From NCBI RefSeq assembly GCF_008704495.1, contig NZ_CP023699.1, positions 4,588,001 through 4,652,000 on the forward strand: a stretch of DNA of 64,000 nucleotides, written 5' to 3'. The notes under the pieces are model-generated. The model was given only the letters and a program-made list of their open reading frames with translations. It ran no database searches and was not told the origin of the DNA. Source of the stretch: Streptomyces kanamyceticus (GTDB lineage: Bacteria > Actinomycetota > Actinomycetes > Streptomycetales > Streptomycetaceae). Positions 35,120 to 42,903 of this stretch are shown piece by piece (position 1 is the stretch's first letter; every line of letters starts with the position of its first letter). A program made the translations under genes and the position numbers.

Positions 35120-35345
35120 CGCGAGTGAAGCCCTTAGCCGCCTCATGGCCGTCCGGGGCACCAACGACCTTCCCCGGGCGTCGACGCCGAAGCCCGGCAC
35201 GGCGACGGCGGACGGCGCCGACCTACCGCCCGGGTCCATGGCCTACCCGCCGTGCCGCTGCCCCCGCTGCCGCGAAGCGCCCCTCAAGGAACCGACGCTC
35301 CGCGCTACCCCCCCACCACGCAAGCGAAGCCGAAAGGAAGAGTGA
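35109..35345 (+). CDS. Small Cys-motif protein, unknown function
   Basis: A 78-residue protein starting MTSSASEALSRLMAVRG. It carries PPCRCPRCREAP (Cys at about residues 49, 51 and 54), which could bind a metal, and a very basic C-terminus (PPRKRSRKEE). It starts inside the previous gene and ends at the start of the next (TGATG), so the three genes are coupled. Not recognised. Confidence 0.6.
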   Translation: MTSSASEALSRLMAVRGTNDLPRASTPKPGTATADGADLPPGSMAYPPCRCPRCREAPLKEPTLRATPPPRKRSRKEE

Positions 35346-35629
35346 TGAGCCCCCGCCGCCTCTTCAGATGGGACCCATTCACCACCGCCCAAGACCCCAC
35401 GGTGGAACCGGAGTACGCCGCCCTGTGCGTCTCCGGCGACGAGAAGGCATGCGGCGCCTACTCGGGCGTCATGGGTGGGGCGTTGACGGTCGATGATTGG
35501 ATGCGCCAACACCTGAGGGACACCGGACACCGGCACTTCCGGAGAACCTTCACCGACTTCGCCGAACTGTTTGAGTCGCGTCAGGCGAACCAGTTTGAGG
35601 CCGCGCAGTCGGGAAGGGCGCAGTCGTGA
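35345..35629 (+). CDS. DUF7848-like protein
   Basis: The ATG at 35345 lies seven bases after CGAAAGG, a start signal used three times in this element. The 94-residue product has the pattern PEYAALCVSGDEKACGAYSG, then DDWMRQHLRDTGHRHFRRTFTDFAE, which I match from memory to the DUF7848 family of short Streptomyces proteins. The Cys pair and the HLRDTGH motif suggest a zinc-ribbon-like fold. Function unknown; commonly found in integrated elements and regulatory clusters. Confidence 0.65.
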   Translation: MSPRRLFRWDPFTTAQDPTVEPEYAALCVSGDEKACGAYSGVMGGALTVDDWMRQHLRDTGHRHFRRTFTDFAELFESRQANQFEAAQSGRAQS

Positions 35630-35883
35630 AGCGATGGAGGATGCCCACGTCTTCGGGAAGAGCCGGGGGCTGTTTCATGCTCATGAGCGTCGGAATCTCC
35701 GGCCTGCTCCTCATGTCCTCTGGCCTGTTGGAAATCTTCCGCCCCCTGCCGCAGGAGCCCTCTGTAAGCGCGCTGGGGCAGCAGTGGCAGGGGGCGGAAC
35801 ACGGGGTCTCAATCGCCGCTCACCAGCGAAGGGAGGGCGACCGTCATGACCCATCCGGGGTACTTCTCCACATCAGACCGTGA
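35626..35883 (+). CDS. Small single-helix membrane protein, unknown
   Basis: The GTG at 35626 overlaps the stop of the previous gene (GTGA) and gives 85 residues with one membrane helix (FMLMSVGISGLLLMSSGLL, about residues 17-36), followed by a short soluble tail. The tail overlaps the next gene by 38 bp. The coupling supports translation; the family is not recognised and the C-terminal part is doubtful. Confidence 0.45.
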   Translation: MKRWRMPTSSGRAGGCFMLMSVGISGLLLMSSGLLEIFRPLPQEPSVSALGQQWQGAEHGVSIAAHQRREGDRHDPSGVLLHIRP

Positions 35884-36103
35884 AGAGGTGGACGAAGCCG
35901 GGCGCTCGCTGGTCGAAGCCCTCGAAGCCCTGGGGATCACGGAGTTCGACGACTCGCACATTGTTGAGCCGTGCTCCCATCCGCACTGCACCGAGCACAG
36001 CCGAGACACCGTTCTCAGCATGGGCAACTACCGGGCTGCCACTGTGCGCACGGTCGCGGAGAAGCTTCGACGTCTCGCTATCGACCTTGCCGCCACCCGA
36101 TAA
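35846..36103 (+). CDS. Small acidic protein, unknown function
   Basis: The 85-residue protein starts MTHPGYFSTSDREEVDEAGR, with GGAGG nine bases upstream. An acidic helical N-half is followed by EPCSHPHCTEHSRDT, a Cys/His cluster that may bind zinc, and a helical end (VAEKLRRLAIDLAATR). Not recognised. It belongs to the small-gene operon that leads to the peptide/methyltransferase pair. Confidence 0.6.
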   Translation: MTHPGYFSTSDREEVDEAGRSLVEALEALGITEFDDSHIVEPCSHPHCTEHSRDTVLSMGNYRAATVRTVAEKLRRLAIDLAATR

Positions 36104-36260
36104 CTCCGTCCCGTGCCGGAAGAACGCCGAATGGTCGCCCCACGGCAATTGGTGATCCCGGCACGGGACGGGCTTCACTCCCGCCCGGTCACACGCCCCA
36201 TTCCGTGCAGCGGAGATGGCAGGACGGGTCTTCAACAACCCGCTACCGAAAGGAACTCAG

Positions 36261-36398
36261 TTGGTCAAGAAGGCGCCCCGGACGGCGGCCAGCATCAAGG
36301 CCGTGAACTTTGACCGCCCCAAGAAGGCCGTCCAGCCCAACCCCGACGGCAACAGGGCGGAACGCCGGGCCGCGAAGAGGCAAGACAGGAAGAGGTAA
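36261..36398 (+). CDS. Small basic protein, unknown function
   Basis: The TTG at 36261 is preferred over the in-frame ATG at 36216 because CGAAAGG lies exactly seven bases before it, as at 35345 and 36508. The 45-residue product is Lys/Arg-rich (ERRAAKRQDRKR at the end) and probably binds nucleic acid. It is not recognised, but small basic proteins of this type are frequent in actinobacterial mobile elements. Confidence 0.55.
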   Translation: MVKKAPRTAASIKAVNFDRPKKAVQPNPDGNRAERRAAKRQDRKR

Positions 36399-36507
36399 CT
36401 CCACTGCCGGTCCGGCCCTTCCCTCACCCATGACGGGTGAACGCTGAGCCGTCAGCGACCGGACCGGCCCCACGGGTTCGAGTGATCTACAACCGAAAGG
36501 GAAACCG

Positions 36508-36624
36508 ATGATGAAGATCTATGAGGCCAACGGCGGAGACGGATTGCCTGGCGAGCCCGCACCCCCGCCGCCCCCGCCCACCCCGGACGGTGGTCCCGGC
36601 GTCCCCAACCCGCCCAAGGGATGA
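36508..36624 (+). CDS. 38-residue Asp-Gly/Pro-rich peptide, candidate RiPP precursor
   Basis: ATG ATG at 36508 follows CGAAAGG by seven bases. The peptide has a short N-terminal part (MMKIYEANGGDGLPGEP), a run of prolines, and a tail PDGGPGVPNPPKG. Both aspartates (Asp11, Asp27) are followed by Gly, the context in which aspartimide forms most easily, and an Asn-Gly lies at 8-9. The gene ends four bases before the methyltransferase start. Protein-isoaspartate-methyltransferase-like enzymes in graspetide, lanthipeptide and imiditide clusters convert such Asp residues. I infer that this peptide is the substrate. It could instead be a leader peptide. Confidence 0.6.
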   Translation: MMKIYEANGGDGLPGEPAPPPPPPTPDGGPGVPNPPKG

Positions 36625-36628
36625 CCTT

Positions 36629-37801
36629 GTGACCGACGCACACCAGGAGCGCCCCAGCCGTAGCGAGCTGGGGCGTGCCCTCATGGCTGGCGGTGCCCTC
36701 TCCACGGATTGGGTTCCCTCGTTTGCTGCGGTGCCCCGTTCCTCATTCCTTCCGGATCTCATGTGGCCATTCGACATGAAAACGGGGCGCAGCGTTTTCG
36801 TTTCGCGGACGGACGATCCGGAACTCTGGCACGGGTACGCAGAATCTGACGTTCCCGTCGTCACACAGTGGGACGACGGCAAGCACACCGGTACCGAACC
36901 AGGGGAGGTATCAACATCTTCGGCTTCCATGCCGTCCGTCGTGTTCCGGATGCTCAGTGACCTAGACGTACGACCCGGCAACCATGTCTTGGAAATCGGC
37001 ACGGGCACCGGATGGAACGCCGCTTTGCTGGCCCACCGGCTGAGGCCGGAGAACGTCGTCACGGTGGAACTGGATTCCGTTGTCGCGGCGGAAGCACGTA
37101 CGGCACTCAACCTGTTCGGCCTCTCCGCCCTGGTCATCAATCGCGACGGGCTCAAGGGCTACCCGGAAGGAGGGCCGTACGACAGGATCATCGCTACATG
37201 TGGCTTCCGGTCCATCCCGTTCGCGTGGGTTGAACAGAGCCGCCCCGGCGCGGTCATTGTGGCTCCGTGGGGGACTCACTATGACAACGCTGACGCCGTA
37301 GCCCGGCTGGTGGTCGCGGACGACGGAGAGAGCGCCACAGGCCCCTTTACGGGGCCGGTCGAGTTCATGAAGGCGCGAGCACAACGCCTTTCGCCCGTCG
37401 TACACGCGGAGTACGTGACCGACAACGTGGCCGACCGCACCAAATCGTCCACCACGATCACGGAAGACGAATTCATAGGGGAACAGTTCAGCCCTCAGCG
37501 GTTCGCCATGGGTCTCAAGCTCCGGGACTGCGTCCACGTCGTGGCCGACAAGCGCGACGGCAAGCGGCCCGTGTGGCTCTACGGACTCACCGACCGATCA
37601 TGGGCGTGCGTCGTGTTCCGAGACGGCGACGAAGCGCAGGTGTGGCAATCCGGACCCCGCCAACTGTGGGACGAAGCCGAATCGGCATACCGATGGTGGA
37701 CGGAGAAGGGCAAGCCCGGATACCAGCGCTTCGGCCTCACCGTTACGGCGAACGGGCAAAGCGCATGGGTCGATGACCCTGCCGACCGCTGGCCGGTCTG
37801 A
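36629..37801 (+). CDS. Protein-L-isoaspartate O-methyltransferase-like enzyme
   Basis: The GTG at 36629 gives 390 residues. The N-terminal part (AAVPRSSFLPDLMW, then TQWDDG and TSSASMPSVVFRML) and the SAM-binding motif I (VLEIGTGTGWNAALLAHRL, about residues 119-137) are hallmarks of the PIMT family. A C-terminal extension of about 170 residues ends QSAWVDDPADRWPV. Housekeeping PIMT is about 220 residues. Longer forms with this extension occur with modified peptides (FxLD, graspetide, lanthipeptide and imiditide systems). It should methylate an Asp side chain with SAM, giving aspartimide or isoaspartate. It is coupled to the peptide gene, with a 4-bp gap. Confidence 0.85.
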   Translation: MTDAHQERPSRSELGRALMAGGALSTDWVPSFAAVPRSSFLPDLMWPFDMKTGRSVFVSRTDDPELWHGYAESDVPVVTQWDDGKHTGTEPGEVSTSSASMPSVVFRMLSDLDVRPGNHVLEIGTGTGWNAALLAHRLRPENVVTVELDSVVAAEARTALNLFGLSALVINRDGLKGYPEGGPYDRIIATCGFRSIPFAWVEQSRPGAVIVAPWGTHYDNADAVARLVVADDGESATGPFTGPVEFMKARAQRLSPVVHAEYVTDNVADRTKSSTTITEDEFIGEQFSPQRFAMGLKLRDCVHVVADKRDGKRPVWLYGLTDRSWACVVFRDGDEAQVWQSGPRQLWDEAESAYRWWTEKGKPGYQRFGLTVTANGQSAWVDDPADRWPV

Positions 37802-37811
37802 GACCGTGAAG

Positions 37812-37855
37812 GAAGCCCGTCCGTGTGCTGCCCCGTGGCGCGTGGGCGGGGCTTC
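37812..37855 (+). terminator. Hairpin after the methyltransferase gene
   Basis: GAAGCCC pairs with GGGCTTC, and an alternative inner stem GCCCCG/CGGGGC lies at 37830-37852. It ends the element operon and sits 40 bp before the hybrid response regulator start, so transcription of that gene needs readthrough or a promoter in 37856-37895. Confidence 0.6.
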
Positions 37856-37895
37856 TCCACGCGCTGTACCTGCGCGTCAGCCGTAGCCTGAGCCC

Positions 37896-38612
37896 ATGGA
37901 CGAGATGCCCCAGGACCAGCGCCCCGTAAGATGTGTAAGAGTCCTCCTCGCCGACGACGAGGAGATGATCCGGCACGGCGTCCGCATGATCCTCCAGCAC
38001 GCCGACGGCATCGAGGTCGTCGGCGAGGCGGTGAACGGCGCCGAAGCGGTCACGCTCGCCGCCGAGCTGCGCCCCGACGTCGCCCTCGTCGACATCCGGA
38101 TGCCCGTGCTCGACGGGCTCGCGGCGATCGGCCCGCTGATCGCGCTCGACCCGAGGCCGCAGGTCGTCATGCTCACCACGTTCGGCGACGAGGAGAACGT
38201 GACGCGCGCCCTGCAAGCGGGCGCGGGCGGCTTCCTGCTCAAGGACGAGGGCCCCGACGAGCTGATCCGCTCGGTGCGGGCGGCGGCGGCCGGTGACGCG
38301 GTGCTCTCGCCCGGCGTGACGGGGACGGTCATCAGGCGGATGCTCCAGGGCGGCGCCGCGGCCGCGCCCACGGGCCCCGGGGCCGCCGCGGGCCCGGCAT
38401 CGGCGGAGGACCGCGTCGCCTCCCTCACCGACCGCGAACGCGAGGTGCTCGCCATGCTCGGGGCCGGTCTGCCGAACCTGGAGATCGGACTGCGGCTCGG
38501 CATCGGCGTGGGCACGGTCAAGACGCACGTGGCCGCGATCCTGGAGAAGACGGACAGCGACAGCAGGGTGCAGGCAGCGCTGCTCGCGCACCGGGCGGGA
38601 CTGGCTTCCTGA
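37896..38612 (+). CDS. LuxR/NarL-family response regulator with element-derived start
   Basis: The ATG at 37896 opens 238 residues. The first 17 (MDEMPQDQRPVRCVRVL) come from the element; the host gene begins at LADDEEMIRHGV. The receiver keeps its acidic pair (ADDEE), phospho-acceptor (LVDIRMPVLDG) and Lys (LLKDEGPDE). The LuxR helix-turn-helix follows (LTDREREVLAMLGAGLPNLE). The replaced residues lie before strand 1, so activity is probably kept. The native promoter, Shine-Dalgarno site and cognate kinase gene are now 8.5 kb away. No good ribosome-binding site precedes the new start; a leaderless transcript or the ATG at 37905 is possible. Confidence 0.9.
   Translation: MDEMPQDQRPVRCVRVLLADDEEMIRHGVRMILQHADGIEVVGEAVNGAEAVTLAAELRPDVALVDIRMPVLDGLAAIGPLIALDPRPQVVMLTTFGDEENVTRALQAGAGGFLLKDEGPDELIRSVRAAAAGDAVLSPGVTGTVIRRMLQGGAAAAPTGPGAAAGPASAEDRVASLTDREREVLAMLGAGLPNLEIGLRLGIGVGTVKTHVAAILEKTDSDSRVQAALLAHRAGLAS
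37947..37954. other. attR core
   Basis: Same CTCGCCGA as at 29406-29413, occupying the same codons (CTC GCC GA) of the response regulator. Joining the two element ends restores an attP with the 17-bp palindrome CCTCCTCGCCGAGGAGG. This is the dyad expected for integrase half sites. Confidence 0.8.
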
Positions 38613-38645
38613 CATACAGGGACGGCTAGGGGCGACTGGGGAAGG

Positions 38646-41600
38646 TCAGCGGTCGCGGAGGCGGGACTCCAGGGCCCGGGCCCGCTCGTGGTGCCGTGCC
38701 GCGTCCGTGGCCCTGCCGAGGGCGGCGGCGAGGTCACCCGCGTACCGGTCCACGGGCCCGAAGCTGACGAGACCGCTCCCGGCCCCGGCCAACTCCCCAC
38801 AGGCCGGAAGGAGTTGACGATAGAGCCGCTCCATGAGGACAGGATCGTCACCGGCGGCGACGGCGGCCCTGGCGTGTAGGCAGAGGCGGGCTTCGAGGAG
38901 GAGGTCGGGAGCGGAGGGCGGCAGGGCGGTGAGGTCGGCGGGTCGGCACCAGGGTTCGTACGGCCCGAAGCACCCCTCCTCGAAGCCCGCGCCCGGTTCA
39001 CCACTATCTGGTCGCCCCCGCAAGCTCAGCAGGGCGAGCGGCAGCAGCCCCTCCGCCAGCCCGGTCATGCCCGTCTCCGGGAGACGCGCCGCCGCGGCGG
39101 CGTACGCGGCACGCGCCTCCTCCGTACGCCCGGACACGGCCTGCTTCAGTGCGGCGTACCACTCGGTGAACACCCCGACGAGGGGCAGGTCGTACCGCTC
39201 GGCGAGCCGGTCGGCGGCGACGGCGTGCGCGTCGGCGTCACCGAACTCGGCGCGTGCGCAGTGCGCCTGAAGGCACATCAGATGCCCGAGCACGTGAAAG
39301 GCGACGAGGGATCCATGACCGCGCCCGCCCCCGGCGAAGTCCACCAACTCCTCCCCAATACGCAGCCGTTCGGCGGATCGACCGGCCCGCTCGAAGCTGT
39401 GCATGAAGCGGGCGTTGAGGGCGAAGGCGAGGAGCACCGGGTCGTGACCGGGGCCGGGACCGGAGCCGGGGCCGGACCCGAGGCCGCGGGCGAGCGCCTC
39501 CGCCTCGGCGGCCGCCTCGCGCCCGCGCGGTCCGGCGGAGCCGCGCAGTTCCATGGCGATGGTGGCGAGCAGTCGGCAGCGCGTGGCGCCGTCGTCGCCG
39601 GGGAGCGCGAGGAGCGTGCGCTCGGCGGCGTCGACGATGCGGCGGGAGAGCGCTTCGTCGTCGTTGCGGGTCCAGTTGCCGGGGACGTCGAAGGCGCCGA
39701 TGACGCGGGCCGTCAGCTCGGGGTCGCCGAGGCGTTCGGCGTCGGCGAGGGCGTCGGAGCGGTGCCGCCTGGCCTCGGCGAGGCCGCCGGTGAGGGCGAG
39801 GGCGCGGACGAGCCCCGTGACGAGCCCGAGCCGCTCGCGCGCGCGTTCGCCCCCGAGCCGGTCGTGGGCGTCGAGCGCCGCCCGCCACAGGCGGGCCGCG
39901 CGGTGCGGGGCCGCGTCGTGTTCGGCGCGGCGCGCGGCGAGGCGGGCGTGGTGGACGGCGCGGGCGGCGGTCGCCCGGGTGCCCGCGCGGAGGTAGTGGT
40001 CGGCGAGCGCGTCGGCGTCGTGCGGGCGCAGCGTCTCGATGGCCTCGGCGACGGCGGTGTGCCAACGGGCGCGGCGGGCGCGGGAGATGTCCGCGTACAG
40101 CGTCTCGCGGACGAGCGCGTGGGCGAACCGCACGCGGTCCGGGCCGAGTTCGTCGAGGAAGCCGTGGTGCAGTGCCGTCTCGACGGCGTGGACGACCGCG
40201 TCCTCGCCGCCGCCCGCGAGCGGGATCAGGAGGTCGAGATCCACCTCGGGCCCGATGACGGCGGCCTGCCGCAGCACGGTCCGCGCCCCGTCGTCGAGCG
40301 CGCCGAGCCGGTGCCGGATGACGTCGCGTACGCCGATGGGGACGCCGGAGAGCGCGGCGCGGCCGTCCGTGGCGCAGAGGCGGGCCAGTTCGCGTACGAA
40401 GAAGGGGTTGCCGCCGCTGCGGGCGTGCACGGCGCGGACGGCGTCGGCGGTCACGTCGGGTCCGGCGACGGTGCGGACGAGCGTGGCCACGTCGTCCTCG
40501 CCGAGCCCGCCGAGGACGACCCGCACGGGTTCGGCGCGCGCCACCCGCCCGAGGAACGCGCGCAGCCGCGCGGGCACGTCGGTCTCCCGACAGGTCCCGA
40601 CGACGAGCACGCCCGCCGAGGCGCCCGCCGACGCGGGTGAGCCGAGGCTCTCCAGACACTCCAGCGTCTCGTCGTCGGCCCACTGCAGGTCGTCGAGCAC
40701 GATGAGCAGGGGTTGACGCTCTCGTACGACGACGCCGCGAAGGAGCTCCCCGAGGGCGCGACGGCGCTGGAAACGGGCGTCGGGGGCGGGGACCTCCCCG
40801 ACATCGGCCCCGGCATCGCCCCCACCGGGCCACGGCCCCGCCGCCAGCTCAGCCAGGATCGTGGCCCAGGGCCACGCGGCCGGTACGCCCCCGTGTTCCG
40901 GGCACCGCCCCCACGCCGTGCCCCAGCCACGGCCCGCGAGCCGCGCCGTCAACTGCTCGACCAGGGCGGTCTTCCCCGCGCCTGCTTCGCCGGAGACCAG
41001 GACGAGGCCGGGGGGCGTGGCGGGTCCCGTGTGGGTGGCGTGCCTGACGGCCTCGTCGTGCCCGGGGTGTCCGGCGAGCCGGGCGTGCCCGGCGTGGCCC
41101 GCAAGCTCGGCAGCGTCGTCGAGCCCCGCATGCCCCGCACGCCCGGCGGCCTCGTCGAGCCCCGCATGCCCCGCACGCCCGGCGGCCTCGTCGAGCCCCG
41201 CATGCCCCGCACGCCCGGCGACCGCGTCGAGCCCCGCATGCCCCGCACGCCCGGCGACCGCGTCGAGACCCGCATGCCCCGCACGCCCGGCGACCGCGTC
41301 GAGCCCCGCATGCCCCGCACGCCCGGCGACCGCGTCGAGACCCGCATGCCCCGCACGCCCGGCGACCGCGTCGAGACCCGCATGCCCCGCACGCCCGGCG
41401 AGCCCCACCTGCCCCGCAGCCTCGTCGTGCCCTGCCTGCCCCGCGAACCCAGAGTGCCTCGCGGCCTCGTCAAGCCCCGCATGCCCCACGAACCCGGAGT
41501 GCCCGGCAGCCTCATCGAGCCCTGCCTGCCCGACCTGCCCGACCTGCCCGACCTGCCCGACCTGCCCCGCGAGCCTGGAGCGCCCCGCGAGCCCCACCTG

Positions 41601-42731
41601 CCCCGCGACCTCTTCGAGGACCGCCAGTTCCCGCTCCCGCCCGACGAAGCCCTGAGGGGTCACCACCCGCTGTTCGGCCGGGGCCGTCTTCCCCGCGCCC
41701 GCTTCGCCGGGCGCCAGGACGAGCCCGGCGTGCCCAACGAGCCCCGCCTGCCTCGCAGCTTCGTCGTGCCCCGCGTGCCCCGCGTGCCCCACGAACCCGG
41801 AGCGCCCCATGAACCCGGCGAGCCCCGCCTGCTCGGAGTGCCCCGCCTGCCCGGCGTACCCGGCGAACCCGGCGTACCCAGCCGGCCCCGAGACCTCCTC
41901 AAGGCCCCCAAGCCCCCGCCCGGCGAAACCTTCGGGAATCCCCACCCGCGCCACAGCAGGCCCAGGCATCAGCAACCCCGGATCCTGCTCCAGCACCCCC
42001 GCCTCAAGCCGTCGCAGTTCGGGCCCGGGGTCCACCCCGAGTTCCGTGACCAGGATGCGGCGGGCGCGGCGCAGGGCGGCGAGGGCGTCGCCCTGGCGGC
42101 CCGCTCGGTAGAGCGCGAGGGCCAGCAGGCGCCAGGACTCCTCGCGCCACGGGTGCTCCACGACCTGCGCCTCCAGGTCGGGGACCACGTCGTCGGTGAG
42201 GCCGAGCGCCAGCGCCCCCGCCGCGCGGCGTTCCACGGCGAGCAGCCGCAGGCCGTCCAGGCGCGCGGCCTCCGCCCGCGCCCAGTCCGCACCGGCCCAC
42301 TCGACGTACGCGGGCCCCCGCCACAGCGCGAGCGCCGCGTCGACGCACCGTACGGCGGGCGCGGGGCGCCCCGCGTCGAGGAGTTCGCCCGCGCCGCGCA
42401 CCGCCGACTCGAACCGCCAGGCGTCGACCGCGTCGGGCGCGGGGCGCAGCGCGTAGCCGGTGCCCTCGGTGACGAGGAGGCGGGCGGGCGCGCGCGGCGG
42501 CCTGTCGGGTTCGAGGGCGCGGCGCAGCGTCGAGACGAACGTCCTGATCGTGCCGACGGCCCTCGGCGGCGGATCCTCCCAGAGGTCGTCGACCAGCCAC
42601 TCCAGAGGGACGACCTTGCCGCGCGCGATCAGCAGCCTGGCCAGTACGGCCCGGTGCATCGGCCCCTTGAGGCCCAGCGCCCGCCCGTCCCCGCCCCGCG
42701 CCCCCACGGTCCCGAGCACGGTGAACGCCAC
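38646..42731 (-). CDS. SARP/AAA ATPase regulator with very long repeat linker
   Basis: The GTG at 42731 follows GGAG by six bases and gives VAFTVLGTVGARG, the usual SARP beginning; GTG 42779 is an alternative. About 1361 residues. Order: winged DNA-binding domain, bacterial activator domain (to about residue 245), an insert of about 280-300 residues rich in RAGHAGLDAVAG-type repeats, AAA ATPase with Walker A (SGEAGAGKTALVEQL) and Walker B (LLIVLDDLQWADD), then TPR-like helices to the end. No LuxR helix-turn-helix is seen at the C-terminus. The insert also holds a second, degenerate Walker A copy (GEAGAGKTAPAEQ). Probably a cytoplasmic activator; target unknown. Confidence 0.88.
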   Translation of the reverse strand: MAFTVLGTVGARGGDGRALGLKGPMHRAVLARLLIARGKVVPLEWLVDDLWEDPPPRAVGTIRTFVSTLRRALEPDRPPRAPARLLVTEGTGYALRPAPDAVDAWRFESAVRGAGELLDAGRPAPAVRCVDAALALWRGPAYVEWAGADWARAEAARLDGLRLLAVERRAAGALALGLTDDVVPDLEAQVVEHPWREESWRLLALALYRAGRQGDALAALRRARRILVTELGVDPGPELRRLEAGVLEQDPGLLMPGPAVARVGIPEGFAGRGLGGLEEVSGPAGYAGFAGYAGQAGHSEQAGLAGFMGRSGFVGHAGHAGHDEAARQAGLVGHAGLVLAPGEAGAGKTAPAEQRVVTPQGFVGRERELAVLEEVAGQVGLAGRSRLAGQVGQVGQVGQVGQAGLDEAAGHSGFVGHAGLDEAARHSGFAGQAGHDEAAGQVGLAGRAGHAGLDAVAGRAGHAGLDAVAGRAGHAGLDAVAGRAGHAGLDAVAGRAGHAGLDAVAGRAGHAGLDEAAGRAGHAGLDEAAGRAGHAGLDDAAELAGHAGHARLAGHPGHDEAVRHATHTGPATPPGLVLVSGEAGAGKTALVEQLTARLAGRGWGTAWGRCPEHGGVPAAWPWATILAELAAGPWPGGGDAGADVGEVPAPDARFQRRRALGELLRGVVVRERQPLLIVLDDLQWADDETLECLESLGSPASAGASAGVLVVGTCRETDVPARLRAFLGRVARAEPVRVVLGGLGEDDVATLVRTVAGPDVTADAVRAVHARSGGNPFFVRELARLCATDGRAALSGVPIGVRDVIRHRLGALDDGARTVLRQAAVIGPEVDLDLLIPLAGGGEDAVVHAVETALHHGFLDELGPDRVRFAHALVRETLYADISRARRARWHTAVAEAIETLRPHDADALADHYLRAGTRATAARAVHHARLAARRAEHDAAPHRAARLWRAALDAHDRLGGERARERLGLVTGLVRALALTGGLAEARRHRSDALADAERLGDPELTARVIGAFDVPGNWTRNDDEALSRRIVDAAERTLLALPGDDGATRCRLLATIAMELRGSAGPRGREAAAEAEALARGLGSGPGSGPGPGHDPVLLAFALNARFMHSFERAGRSAERLRIGEELVDFAGGGRGHGSLVAFHVLGHLMCLQAHCARAEFGDADAHAVAADRLAERYDLPLVGVFTEWYAALKQAVSGRTEEARAAYAAAAARLPETGMTGLAEGLLPLALLSLRGRPDSGEPGAGFEEGCFGPYEPWCRPADLTALPPSAPDLLLEARLCLHARAAVAAGDDPVLMERLYRQLLPACGELAGAGSGLVSFGPVDRYAGDLAAALGRATDAARHHERARALESRLRDR
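41040..41930 (-). repeat. 36-bp and related in-frame repeats in SARP/AAA gene
   Basis: Positions 41120-41400 hold about eight near-identical 36-bp units coding RAGHAGLDAVAG or RAGHAGLDEAAG. Flanking regions carry looser GHAGH, VGQVGQVGQ (9-bp unit) and AGYAGFAGYAG repeats. The expansion separates the FVGRERELAVLEE motif from the functional Walker A. Confidence 0.9.
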
Positions 42732-42903
42732 CGCCTGCTCCTGCGACGGCCGGGCGGAGCCCCCTGCTTGCTGCGGCACTCCGTCAACGTACCCGCTCGG
42801 CGGGGTGCGCCGAGCCGCCACGGGGCCGTCCCTGGGCCCCGCGGAGCACCACCGCTGAGCCGCCGCTGATCCACCGCTGATCCACCCGGCGCACCCTCTC
42901 CGT

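Larger units (their letters stand above)
29406..37954 (+). mobile_element. Integrated element, serine integrase type, lone capsid gene
   Basis: The boundaries follow from the split response regulator gene and an 8-bp identity, CTCGCCGA, at both ends in the same codon frame. Cargo: serine integrase, HK97-type capsid protein, two small capsid-linked genes, a divergent DUF397/DUF5753 pair, six small genes, and a peptide/methyltransferase pair. No portal, terminase, protease, tail, replication or conjugation gene is seen. Base and codon use look less GC-rich than in the neighbours, with many T-ending codons in the capsid gene. It may be a phage satellite or a reduced prophage. Confidence 0.88.

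Noticed and set aside
34322..35239. Long minus-strand frame overlapping the XRE gene and the small-gene promoter
   Set aside because: It shares no domain signature, contains frame-shifted versions of the XRE protein sequence and covers the divergent promoter region.
36113..36313. 66-residue frame before the small basic gene
   Set aside because: It overlaps the better supported frame starting at TTG 36261, lacks a start signal and has no domain-like composition.
41100..41420. CRISPR-like array in the 36-bp repeats
   Set aside because: Units are contiguous with no spacers, keep frame and code for part of a regulator; no cas gene is present.
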